NCBI GenBank assembly: GCA_036741355.1
Contig: DAINSK010000063.1
Span: forward strand, 1-15,664
Length of the DNA: 15,664 bases
Source of the DNA: JBBRGK01 sp036741355
GTDB taxonomy: Bacteria; Chloroflexota; Dehalococcoidia; CAUJGQ01
Direction: 5' to 3'
The notes beneath the pieces were generated by a model, which made no database searches, had not been told where the DNA came from, and saw only the letters and a program-made list of their open reading frames with translations. Each line of letters opens with the position of its first letter. The stretch's first letter is position 1. Made by a program: the position numbers and the translations under genes. Positions 6,048 to 12,891 of the stretch are shown here, in pieces.

Positions 6048-6665
6048 ATGCGCTTCGTTCCGAGGGCGACAGGCGTCGCGGCAATTATTCTGGGCGTGGG
6101 GCTCGGCAGTTTCGCGCTGCTCAACGGTGCCCAGGCGCAAGCCAACCCCACGCTGTCAATTACCTCGCCGGCCAACGGCGCCGCGGCCACCAACCCCGTG
6201 AGCGTAACCGTCAATCTGACCGGCGTTCCTAACATCAAGGCGGTGGCCGCGGGCGATCCCAACTCTTCACACCTGCATTACTTCGTGGACAAGAACCCGT
6301 CAGGAATCGTCCAGCAAGGACAGGCGATTCCCAGCGGGGATCCGCAGATCATTCACAGCGGCGAAACTACCCAGGCGCTCCCGACCCTCGCACCAGGTTC
6401 GCACACCGTTTGGGTGGTGCTCGGACATTTCGACCACACGCCGTACAACCCGAACGTCCAGGCGACCGTAACTTTCACGGTCGGAGCATCCGCCCAAGCG
6501 AGCCCGGCGGCCGGTGCACCCCGGGCCGCCACGCCTGCAGCAGCCGCGGCACTCCCGGCGACCGGAGATAATCTCTCGACGGCGAGGCTCCTGGCTGTCC
6601 TGGTGGCAGTAGTCCTTGTGGTCGGCGGTTACAGCGCGATCCGGTACTCGTACCGTAAGCGTTGA
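6048..6665 (+). CDS. Secreted DUF4399-like protein with LPATG C-terminal anchor
   Basis: This 205-residue protein has a signal peptide (basic start, hydrophobic 10-25, cleavage near AQA at 28-32). An Ig-like strand-rich domain follows (LSITSPANGA...VSVTVNLTG), then HLHYFVDKNPSG, IHSGETTQ and LAPGSHTVWVVLGHFDHTPYNP. The HLH/H...D and 'GSHTVWVVLGHFDH' pattern recalls DUF4399-type extracellular domains. An Ala/Pro-rich linker leads to LPATG (169-173), a hydrophobic helix and the basic end YSYRKR, the exact layout of a sortase sorting signal. No sortase lies in the window, so a plain membrane anchor is the alternative. AAGGAG sits 6 bases before the ATG. A strong terminator follows. Confidence 0.8.
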   Translation: MRFVPRATGVAAIILGVGLGSFALLNGAQAQANPTLSITSPANGAAATNPVSVTVNLTGVPNIKAVAAGDPNSSHLHYFVDKNPSGIVQQGQAIPSGDPQIIHSGETTQALPTLAPGSHTVWVVLGHFDHTPYNPNVQATVTFTVGASAQASPAAGAPRAATPAAAAALPATGDNLSTARLLAVLVAVVLVVGGYSAIRYSYRKR

Positions 6666-6671
6666 GCGGAA

Positions 6672-6683
6672 TCGATATATCGA
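6672..6683. repeat. Perfect 12-bp palindrome
   Basis: TCGATATATCGA lies just after the stop of the LPATG gene and ahead of the terminator. It has no obvious role. A DNA-binding site is conceivable, but it is not positioned in front of any gene. Confidence 0.35.
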
Positions 6684-6690
6684 CGCATAG

Positions 6691-6733
6691 CCGAACGCCC
6701 AGCCTCTTGTCGAGGCCGAGCGTTCGGTTGTTT
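6691..6733 (+). terminator. Rho-independent terminator
   Basis: CCGAACGC (6691-6698) pairs with GCGTTCGG (6720-6727). Inside, GCCTC pairs with GAGGC across a symmetric 3x3 internal loop, and TTGTTT follows. It terminates the 4563-6665 unit. Confidence 0.85.
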
Positions 6734-6776
6734 GGGCATAAGGAAGGGAGTGCGCTGATCCCGGGCGGCCCGCCTG

Positions 6777-7517
6777 TTACGGGCGGTTTCGCGTGGCCCA
6801 TCGGCGAGCGCCGAAGCCCGGAATCGAAAGCCCAGCGTACTGGCTGCTGGCGCCGCCTTGAATGCGCGCCGTGTTGATGCCAATGGCCTGTCCACAGCGA
6901 TTGAGTAACGGTCCGCCGCTGTCGCCATGTTCAAGCGGAACGTCACTCTCGATGAACGCTTGGCCGGTTGCTCGGTCGACGATCGTCTGCACGAATCGCC
7001 CCTGAGTAGGAAACGGGCGGGAGCTGCCGCGCGGAAACCCCACGGCGAACAGGACCGCGCCCTGCTGTAAATGTCCTTCGTCGCCCCAGTTCACGGCGGG
7101 CAGATCACCCGTGTCGCTCTTCACCAGTGCCAGGTCGAGGTCAGAATCCGATGCAATCACCTTCCCGGGATTCTGGCGACCGTCTCCGTAGTTCAGCCTG
7201 ACGATGCCGTCTGTTGCACTCTGAATCACATGCTGGTTTGTCAGAACCCAGCCCTGGTCGATGATGATTCCTGTTCCCGCTGAAAACGAGCCAGTAGCGT
7301 CGGGTAGGGTGGAGATCCGCACCAGCGAAGGCAAGACCAGCGCCAGCGGGTTCGCCTCGGGCGCACAGGTATCGCTCTGTTCGACGGTTTGCTTGCTGGA
7401 TAACTTGCTTCCGGCGAGCGCCGTGGGCGACGCCGAATTCGAACTACTGCACGCAAGAGATATAGCGGTTGCTGCAATTAGCAGACACGACAACCACCGA
7501 CGAGGCAAGCCCCTCAC
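6777..7517 (-). CDS. Trypsin-like (HtrA/DegP-type) serine protease, exported
   Basis: This 246-residue protein has an N-terminal export signal (MRGLPRRWLSCLLIAATAISLAC). The Cys at 23 may be lipidated, though the lipobox (ISLAC) is imperfect. The catalytic triad is visible: His96 in TNQHVI, Asp128 in DLDLALVK and Ser200 in HGDSGGPL. GTGIIIDQGWVLTNQHV is the usual oxyanion-side lead-in. Length matches a single peptidase domain with no PDZ, unlike full HtrA, so it is not a typical chaperone-protease. The last 12 residues (GFGARRWATRNRP) are unlike the family's usual ending and may mark drift. The GTG start at 7517 has no clear ribosome site. It probably cleaves extracytoplasmic proteins; the target is unknown. 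Confidence 0.83.
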   Translation of the reverse strand: MRGLPRRWLSCLLIAATAISLACSSSNSASPTALAGSKLSSKQTVEQSDTCAPEANPLALVLPSLVRISTLPDATGSFSAGTGIIIDQGWVLTNQHVIQSATDGIVRLNYGDGRQNPGKVIASDSDLDLALVKSDTGDLPAVNWGDEGHLQQGAVLFAVGFPRGSSRPFPTQGRFVQTIVDRATGQAFIESDVPLEHGDSGGPLLNRCGQAIGINTARIQGGASSQYAGLSIPGFGARRWATRNRP

Positions 7518-7569
7518 ACACCACCACCATCGCCACGGCCGTCATTGCACGCGCATCGGCAACAGATGA

Positions 7570-7575
7570 AGTATA
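7570..7575 (-). promoter_or_regulatory. Possible -10 box of the protease gene
   Basis: TATACT reads on the minus strand (7575 to 7570), 53 bases before the GTG start. No matching -35 is visible. The 124-base gap from the hydrolase suggests the protease may have its own promoter. Confidence 0.25.
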
Positions 7576-7641
7576 GCGGAGCAGCCGCACTTCGCTCGTA
7601 ATGTCTTCGGATTACTGGCGAACGAAACGAATTACCCATTC

Positions 7642-8817
7642 TTACTGCAGCCGTCGCAGAACGGCGAACGCGTGCATGGAGAGCTCGACCAGATCGTGAC
7701 CAACTGCCAGCGGGTTGCCGCCACGCGTTGGATCTACGTGCTGAAAGATCGCGAACCGCGAACAGTACGGACGCAGACCCGCATTCGATGCCGCCGTACA
7801 TAGATCTCGAGAGCCCGTGTAGGGCAGAAGCGGGTCGTTCGCATCGTACATGATGAACAGCCGGGCGCGGATACGGCCGATTGAAACTAATGGAGAAAGC
7901 GACTGGGCATCTTGTTTGAATCGAGCCGGCAATTCGTCGAGCAGCGCCGCGGCCGTGGGGCGATCGCGGGATGTCATGAGCCGTTCAATCGCCCGCCCTT
8001 CGTCGGAAAGCTCCTCCGGGTCCGGTTCTGCCCCAGTTCCATCGACGAGCCACGCCCGTAACGCGGCTGCCTCGCCGCTATCGGAGATTCCGCCGATTAA
8101 CGCGCTTGCGAGATGCTGCATGGCATCTGCGAGCGGTTGCCATGGTCGCACCGCTCCCCTGTCGTCCAGCGTGCGCGTCGCAATCGAGAGGATGGCATCA
8201 TCCAGCGTCGCATAGCTTCCGAACGCCTCCACCAGCCGCAGCTGTTCGGCTATAGTGGGATCGGCCGCCGCTGTCAGCGCCAGAGAGCCGCCGATGGAGA
8301 ATCCAAATAGCCCGACGCGATCGGTGCGCACATATGGCTGTCGCTGTATGAACTGCACCCCCTCGATCAGCGCTTTTGGCAGGTCGGGAAAGAGCTGGTC
8401 CTGGTTCAACGCTTCGCTTTCGATCAATACCGCCGCAATCCCGCTGCGCGCAATCCCATCCATCAACCGCACAACCCGCGGGTCGTCGGGGGGCGCGGGG
8501 TCGATGCCAAGCGAAATAACGAGCGCCGAATTGCGCCCGTGCGCCGGCCGGTAGATGTGAGCGCGAACGTACCCGTCCACCGGAGCGAGGTCTACAACCT
8601 CTCGCCTCGGAGCCGGCGTGACCAGGTCGATGGGAGAGCCGGGGAGCGACGCGAAAAACGACGGCAGCAACGCGAACGTTCGGACTGCCAGACGCGTTTG
8701 CGGCGAGATGAACATCAGAATCAGCGTGATCAGCAGGAGCGAAAGCAACCCGGCGGCTATCCTTCGCAGCGCCCGACGTTGTGCCCTGACAGGCCCGCTG
8801 GCCTTTGATCTGCTCAT
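7642..8817 (-). CDS. Membrane-anchored alpha/beta hydrolase (dienelactone-hydrolase-like)
   Basis: This 391-residue protein has a basic N-terminus and one membrane helix (about 21-38), placing the rest outside the cytoplasm. The nucleophile elbow GFSIGG (172-177, Ser174) follows VRTDRVGL. The acidic residue is probably in MYDANDPLLPY and the catalytic His probably in IFQHVDP, consistent with the alpha/beta-hydrolase order Ser-Asp-His. Between them is a roughly 150-residue helical cap (ADAMQHLASALIGG...), longer than in plain dienelactone hydrolases. The substrate is unknown; an ester or peptide is likely. The ATG at 8817 is divergent from citrate synthase (80-base gap). It may run on into the protease gene downstream, as I see no terminator between them. 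Confidence 0.8.
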   Translation of the reverse strand: MSRSKASGPVRAQRRALRRIAAGLLSLLLITLILMFISPQTRLAVRTFALLPSFFASLPGSPIDLVTPAPRREVVDLAPVDGYVRAHIYRPAHGRNSALVISLGIDPAPPDDPRVVRLMDGIARSGIAAVLIESEALNQDQLFPDLPKALIEGVQFIQRQPYVRTDRVGLFGFSIGGSLALTAAADPTIAEQLRLVEAFGSYATLDDAILSIATRTLDDRGAVRPWQPLADAMQHLASALIGGISDSGEAAALRAWLVDGTGAEPDPEELSDEGRAIERLMTSRDRPTAAALLDELPARFKQDAQSLSPLVSIGRIRARLFIMYDANDPLLPYTGSRDLCTAASNAGLRPYCSRFAIFQHVDPTRGGNPLAVGHDLVELSMHAFAVLRRLQ

Positions 8818-8897
8818 CGTGTCAAGTGCTGATGGTTGCCTATTGCCGTCGTGAGCCGGTGGTCGTAGTGTAGCCCTAGGGAAGCAAGGGAGACAGC

Positions 8898-10328
8898 ATG
8901 ACTACCAATACCACCGAGAAGGCTCCGACCCGGACAACTACGGCGGCCTCGGCGGAGACCCTGACGATCGTCGACAACCGCACCGGCCGCGAATACCAGC
9001 TTAAGATCGCCAACGGCACAATCCACGCCAGCGATCTGCGGCAGATCAAGGTCGATCCCGAAGATTTCGGATTGATGAGCTACGACCCGGCTTTTATGAA
9101 CACCGCTTCGTGTTCGAGCCAGATCACGTTCATCGACGGTGACAAGGGTATCCTCGAGTACCGCGGTTACGCGATCGAGCAACTCGCCGAGAAAAGCACC
9201 TTCCTAGAGGTCGCCTATCTCCTGATCAACGGCGAATTACCGTCCAAAGAACAGTTCGAGACCTGGCGCTGGCACATTACGCACCACACGATGGTCCACG
9301 AGAACATCAAGAGCTTCATGTCCGGCTACCACCACGACGCCCATCCGATGGGCATGCTGATGGGAACCGTGGCGGCGCTTAGCACATTCTATCCGGACGC
9401 CCACAACATCTTCGATCCCGAATCGCGAATGCTCCAAACGTACCGGTTGATCGGAAAAATGCCGACGCTCGGCGCATATGCGTATCGCCATGCGTTGGGG
9501 CTACCGTTCGTCTATCCCGACAACGACCTCAGCTTCGCCGGTAATTTCCTGAACATGCTGTTCAAGATGAGTGAGCTGAAGTACAAACCGGACCCCATCC
9601 TCGAACGCGCGCTCGACGTGCTTTTCATCTTGCATGCCGACCACGAGCAAAACTGCTCTACCAATGCCGTGAGGGCGATCGGCTCCAGCCAACCGGATCC
9701 CTATTCCGCCATCGCCGGAGGCATCGCCGCACTGTACGGTCCGCTCCATGGCGGCGCCAACGAGGCGGTGTTAAACATGCTCCGTAGTATCGGCAGCATT
9801 AGAAACATCCCGGACTTCATAAAGCGGGTGAAGGCCGGTGAGAACCTGATGATGGGCTTCGGCCACCGCGTCTACAAGAACTACGATCCGAGGGCGCGCA
9901 TTGTAAAAGCGAACGCCGACGCGGTCTTCTCCGTAACCGGGCGCAACCCGTTGATCGACATCGCCCTGGAGCTGGAGCGGATCGCGCTCGAGGACGAGTA
10001 TTTCATCAGGCGCAAGCTCTATCCGAATGTGGACTTCTACTCCGGCATCATCTACGAGGCGATGAAGCTGCCATCGGAGATGTTCACGGTGCTGTTCGCG
10101 ATCGCCCGCACGGTGGGCTGGATGGCGCAATGGCTGGAGTTGGTGCAGGACTCCGAGCAGAAGATTGCGCGGCCGCGACAGGTTTACACCGGGCCGGAGC
10201 GGCGCAACTACGTGCCGGTGAGCAGGCGGCGGGGCAAAGCTGAGCCGCCCCCGTCGGTGGCCGGCCGCCGAGCCTTGCGGAGGTCTGGCGGCATCGGTGC
10301 GCAGGAGGCCGCGCGGGTTACGCAGTGA
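8898..10328 (+). CDS. gltA: Citrate synthase
   Basis: This 476-residue enzyme condenses oxaloacetate and acetyl-CoA to citrate, the entry step of the TCA cycle, in the cytoplasm. The catalytic residues are His284 (GPLHGGANEAV), His323 (GFGHRVYKNYDPRA) and Asp379 (NVDFYSG). The N-terminal sheet region typical of the hexameric Gram-negative type is present (LTIVDNRTGREYQLKI, residues 22-37), as are GILEYRGYAIEQLAE and HADHEQNCSTNAVR. The protein should end near YTGPERRNYVPV (about 441). Instead a basic, Pro/Arg-rich tail of about 35 residues (SRRRGKAEPPPSVAGRRALRR...) follows. ATG is supported by GGGAG 5 bases upstream. It is divergent from the hydrolase and convergent with the 10351 gene. Confidence 0.96.
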   Translation: MTTNTTEKAPTRTTTAASAETLTIVDNRTGREYQLKIANGTIHASDLRQIKVDPEDFGLMSYDPAFMNTASCSSQITFIDGDKGILEYRGYAIEQLAEKSTFLEVAYLLINGELPSKEQFETWRWHITHHTMVHENIKSFMSGYHHDAHPMGMLMGTVAALSTFYPDAHNIFDPESRMLQTYRLIGKMPTLGAYAYRHALGLPFVYPDNDLSFAGNFLNMLFKMSELKYKPDPILERALDVLFILHADHEQNCSTNAVRAIGSSQPDPYSAIAGGIAALYGPLHGGANEAVLNMLRSIGSIRNIPDFIKRVKAGENLMMGFGHRVYKNYDPRARIVKANADAVFSVTGRNPLIDIALELERIALEDEYFIRRKLYPNVDFYSGIIYEAMKLPSEMFTVLFAIARTVGWMAQWLELVQDSEQKIARPRQVYTGPERRNYVPVSRRRGKAEPPPSVAGRRALRRSGGIGAQEAARVTQ

Positions 10329-10350
10329 GGAGCGCAGTCTCGGCTGATTC

Positions 10351-10761
10351 CTAGTGCGCCGGATAGACGCCCTCCGGCGCGTCTTGCCCGATGATCTCGT
10401 CGAGACGCTTGCGAACCGCTTCCGTTGGCTGGCTGGTTTTATCTGCGATCAACTGCGCCAGCCTGTCGAGGTCGCCTTCGACGGTCCTGATTTCAGCGAG
10501 CGTAATGCCGGGCCAGGCCTTCTCGATGTCCGGAAAACTTGTCTCGACGCGGGAAGCAGTGCCAAGCTCCTCCGGCGTTACGTTGTGCTCTGTCTTCGCC
10601 TCGCTCATCTTCTGCTCGGGCGACTGAGGGCTACGCTCGCCAAACGTATCGCCTCCCGCCGAATCGATCTCATCCCAATCGTAGCCGGACTTTCGTTTCC
10701 GCAGGATGGCCGCGACGATTCCACTCAGGACGATTCCGCCGAAGATCCATTTTTTTGCCAT
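10351..10761 (-). CDS. Small membrane-anchored protein with CsbD-like C-terminal segment
   Basis: This 136-residue protein starts MAKKWIFGGIVLSGIVAAILRKRKSGYDWDE: one N-terminal membrane helix, a basic stop and an acidic cytoplasmic region. After a low-complexity linker it has WPGITLAEIRTVEGDLDRLAQLIADKTSQPTEAVRKRLDEII. Its pattern of W, IT..E, GD.D.L and a closing helix is reminiscent of CsbD/YjbJ stress proteins. That link is only by eye. ATG is preceded by a GGGGGAT site. The gene is divergent from the histidine kinase and ends 22 bases from gltA's stop. Function is unknown. Confidence 0.7.
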   Translation of the reverse strand: MAKKWIFGGIVLSGIVAAILRKRKSGYDWDEIDSAGGDTFGERSPQSPEQKMSEAKTEHNVTPEELGTASRVETSFPDIEKAWPGITLAEIRTVEGDLDRLAQLIADKTSQPTEAVRKRLDEIIGQDAPEGVYPAH

Positions 10762-10807
10762 TTCATCCCCCTCATGACCGCGAAGCTATTGCGCCGGTCG
10801 GAACAAG

Positions 10808-10826
10808 GTCACTGCAAGAACGTGAC
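10808..10826. promoter_or_regulatory. Inverted repeat in the divergent region
   Basis: GTCAC (10808-10812) and GTGAC (10822-10826) face each other across 9 bases, in the 150-base divergent region between the CsbD-like gene and the kinase. It could be an operator for either gene. A 5-bp repeat is weak evidence. Confidence 0.25.
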
Positions 10827-10893
10827 TCTCATTGTGGACCATAGCAGTGCTCTTCTCCACCAGGGGGCCGGTAACAGACGGTGAAAGGGCAAC

Positions 10894-10902
10894 TGCTACA
10901 CT
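10894..10902 (+). promoter_or_regulatory. Extended -10 promoter of the histidine kinase
   Basis: TG (10894-10895), one base, then TACACT (10897-10902). The expected transcription start, about 7 bases on, is 10909, only 3 bases before the ATG at 10912. No Shine-Dalgarno is visible, so the message is probably leaderless or nearly so. Confidence 0.5.
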
Positions 10903-10911
10903 ACCGTTGAC

Positions 10912-11976
10912 ATGGACAGCCCATCTCCCCGATTTGCCCACAGGACCGCACCACGGTCCCGCCTTCACACGGCGGCAAGGACGCTGTTCGGACTTCCAAT
11001 CTTCTACAAAGTACTCGTTGCCAACTCGCTGATCGTGGTGTTAGGGGCGCTCGCCGGCACGGCGATCACGGCCACGCGAGTACGCGCGAACCCTGGCCTC
11101 TCTGTCATGGAGCTCATGACGGCGTTCGTCGCGACGGGGGTCGTGATCAGCGTGTTCGTCAACGCGCTCGTCCTGCGGGCTGCCTTCGCTCCATTGCATC
11201 GCATCGAACGGACGATCCAGGCGGTGCGCGCGGGACATACTGGCGATCGCGTCCCCACAGGAATGCTGACCGACCTGGAGATCGAACGCGTCGGCGAGAC
11301 ACTGAACGTTATGCTCGACGAACTGGAACACGCGCGTACCCGCCAGGCGCTGCTCGCGGCCCAGGTCCTGACCGCACAAGAAGAGGAGCGCCGTCGCATC
11401 TCGCGCGAGTTGCATGACGACACCGCCCAATCGTTGACGTCGCTGTTGCTGTACGCCAAAGTGCTCGAACAGGGCGAGCAACGACCGGAGGTGCGCCGCG
11501 CGCTCGCGGAGATCCGGGAAGAGGTCAGCCGCAGTCTCGACGGAGTGCGCAGGCTGGCGCGCGAGCTTCGACCCTCAGCGCTCGACGACCTCGGCCTCGT
11601 CGCGGCGCTGGATTGGCATATCCAGGAGTATTCGCGGCGAACCGGCATTCCCGTGGAGTTCGGTCACACCTGCGCTCTCGACCGACTGCCGCCGCCGGCC
11701 GAATTAGCGCTGTTTCGCGTAGCGCAGGAGGCGCTCACGAACATTGCCAAGCACGCCGGAGCCGGGAGTGTGAACGTACGCTTCACGTGCTCCGAGCACC
11801 TCGCCGTGCTCACCGTCCACGACAACGGCCAGGGATTTGACGTGACCGCGACGCCCGCGGGGGTAGGTTTGTACAGTATGCGTGAACGCATGGGCCTTGT
11901 CCGCGGTGTGCTCACTATCGTCTCCGGCAGGAACGGCACGGAGCTGCGAGCGGAGGCTCCGCTGGATGGCCGCTGA
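10912..11976 (+). CDS. NarL/DegS-type sensor histidine kinase
   Basis: This 354-residue membrane kinase has two membrane helices (about 31-54 and 68-91) with almost no extracellular loop (about 13 residues). It then has a HAMP-like linker (APLHRIERTIQAVRAGHTGDRVP...ETLNVMLDELEHA). The HisKA_3 dimerisation domain has the phospho-acceptor His168 in RRISRELHDDTAQSL. The HATPase domain has EALTNIAKHA (N277), DNGQGFD (304-310) and GVGLYSMRERM (317-327). With so small an external loop, the signal is likely sensed within the membrane or cytoplasm. It phosphorylates the overlapping response regulator. An extended -10 immediately before ATG and the absence of a ribosome site suggest a leaderless transcript. 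Confidence 0.92.
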   Translation: MDSPSPRFAHRTAPRSRLHTAARTLFGLPIFYKVLVANSLIVVLGALAGTAITATRVRANPGLSVMELMTAFVATGVVISVFVNALVLRAAFAPLHRIERTIQAVRAGHTGDRVPTGMLTDLEIERVGETLNVMLDELEHARTRQALLAAQVLTAQEEERRRISRELHDDTAQSLTSLLLYAKVLEQGEQRPEVRRALAEIREEVSRSLDGVRRLARELRPSALDDLGLVAALDWHIQEYSRRTGIPVEFGHTCALDRLPPPAELALFRVAQEALTNIAKHAGAGSVNVRFTCSEHLAVLTVHDNGQGFDVTATPAGVGLYSMRERMGLVRGVLTIVSGRNGTELRAEAPLDGR

Positions 11977-12646
11977 GCACCCGATGGAATCGCACGGCCG
12001 CATCCGGGTGCTCCTGGCAGACGACCACCGGTTGGTGCGCGCGGGCCTGCGCATGCTTTTGGGAACCCAACCAGACATCGACGTGGTTGGCGAGGCAGGA
12101 GACGGTGAAGAGACTGTTGTGGAGGCGCGGCGTTTGCGTCCCGATATCGTCTTGATGGACCTCGCGATGCCAAAAGGCGGCGGTCTCGACGCGACGCGGC
12201 GCATCGCCGAAAGCGGATTACCCGTGCGCGTGTTAATCCTTACCGCGCAGGCTGAGGGCCAGTATCTGTTGCCGGTGCTGCGTGCCGGCGGTTCCGGGTT
12301 CCTGCTGAAGGACGCCGCCGACGAAGAGTTAATCGAGGCGATTCGCGCCGTGTACCGAGGCGAAGCCTATCTTCCACCGTCGGCGGCGACGCTGCTCGTG
12401 CGCGACTACCTGCATCGTGTAGGCGAGAGCGAGCCGAGCGATGCCTTCGAGCAGCTCAGCCCGCGCGAACGCGAGGTGCTCCGCACAACGGCCGAAGGTT
12501 ATGACGCGCGTGAGATCGGCGAGCGCCTCTTTCTAAGCCCCAAGACAGTCGAGACATACAGGCGCCGGGCCATGGAAAAGCTCGGGCTGCAGAGCCGGGC
12601 CGAGCTCGTCCGCTACGCCCTCCGCCACGGCCTGCTGCAGGCATAG
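11966..12646 (+). CDS. NarL/FixJ-family response regulator
   Basis: This 226-residue DNA-binding regulator is partner to the kinase just upstream. The receiver domain has the acidic pair D19-D20 (LLADDHRLVRAGL), phospho-acceptor D65 (IVLMDLAMPKGGG), T93 and K115 (FLLKDA). The LuxR-type helix-turn-helix spans about 163-226 (LSPREREVLRTTAEGYDAREIGERLFLSPKTVETYRRRAMEKLGL). The ATG at 11966 overlaps the kinase's end by 11 bases and has GGAGG about 9 bases upstream. A second ATG at 11984 is possible. LuxR-type regulators bind palindromic sites; the 12-bp palindrome at 12864 is a candidate, though there is no direct evidence. A GC hairpin (12646-12660) follows the stop but lacks a T-run. Confidence 0.94.
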   Translation: MAAEHPMESHGRIRVLLADDHRLVRAGLRMLLGTQPDIDVVGEAGDGEETVVEARRLRPDIVLMDLAMPKGGGLDATRRIAESGLPVRVLILTAQAEGQYLLPVLRAGGSGFLLKDAADEELIEAIRAVYRGEAYLPPSAATLLVRDYLHRVGESEPSDAFEQLSPREREVLRTTAEGYDAREIGERLFLSPKTVETYRRRAMEKLGLQSRAELVRYALRHGLLQA

Positions 12647-12660
12647 GCGGCTGCGCCGCC

Positions 12661-12690
12661 GGCAGTGTGCAGTCGGCAGTAGGCAGTCGG
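12661..12690. repeat. Short tandem repeat, GGCAGT/GCAGTC units
   Basis: GGCAGT, GCAGTC, GGCAGT and GGCAGTC follow each other with 1-2 base spacers. It is a degenerate tandem array of about 7-bp periodicity at the left edge of the palindromic region, in non-coding DNA. Confidence 0.6.
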
Positions 12691-12712
12691 GCCGGTGCTG
12701 CACGCTCGCCTC

Positions 12713-12838
12713 CGCCCGGCGACTAAAGTCGCAGGCTTGAGCAACAAAGCCCGCCTCCGCGGGCTGCCAACTGGCCCGGGCCACGAACCGGCCGCGGCCG
12801 GTTTCGTTACATGAGCCTGCGGTTTTAACCGCCGGGCG
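12713..12838. repeat. Composite palindromic element with inverted-repeat arms
   Basis: Arm 1 (12713-12737) and arm 2 (12814-12838) are inverted copies: the outer 9 bases (CGCCCGGCG) and inner 7 (GCAGGCT) match exactly. The 9-base cores differ at four positions, all transitions. Each core is itself palindromic (GCGACTAAAGTCGC against GCGGTTTTAACCGC), so the changes preserve pairing. Between the arms lie AGCCCGC/GCGGGCT (12748-12765, 4-base loop), TGGCCCGGGCCA (12772-12783) and the perfect 18-bp palindrome at 12786-12803. It resembles REP/BIME-type or non-autonomous palindromic repeats of many bacterial genomes, not an insertion sequence: it has no transposase ORF. Other copies would be expected elsewhere in the genome. 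Confidence 0.75.
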
Positions 12839-12863
12839 ATGCCCCGCCGAGACCCCCAATCGG

Positions 12864-12885
12864 CCATCGCGATGGTTGATACACT
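12864..12885 (+). promoter_or_regulatory. Extended -10 promoter with abutting 12-bp palindrome
   Basis: CCATCGCGATGG (12864-12875) is a perfect palindrome. One base later come TG (12877-12878), one base, and TACACT (12880-12885), the same extended -10 as the histidine kinase. The palindrome occupies the region just upstream of the -10, where a bound repressor would block polymerase. Predicted start is near 12892. Only non-coding sequence follows, up to the terminator at 13139. Confidence 0.5.
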
Positions 12886-12891
12886 ACGTCG

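Noticed and set aside
8843..8871. TTGCCG-N17-TAGTGT as citrate synthase promoter
   Set aside because: The -10 matches only 3 of 6 consensus positions and similar matches occur by chance in this composition.
10333..10359. Hairpin GCGCA/TGCGC as terminator between gltA and the convergent gene
   Set aside because: It has a 5-bp stem, overlaps the coding end of the opposing gene and lacks a T-run.
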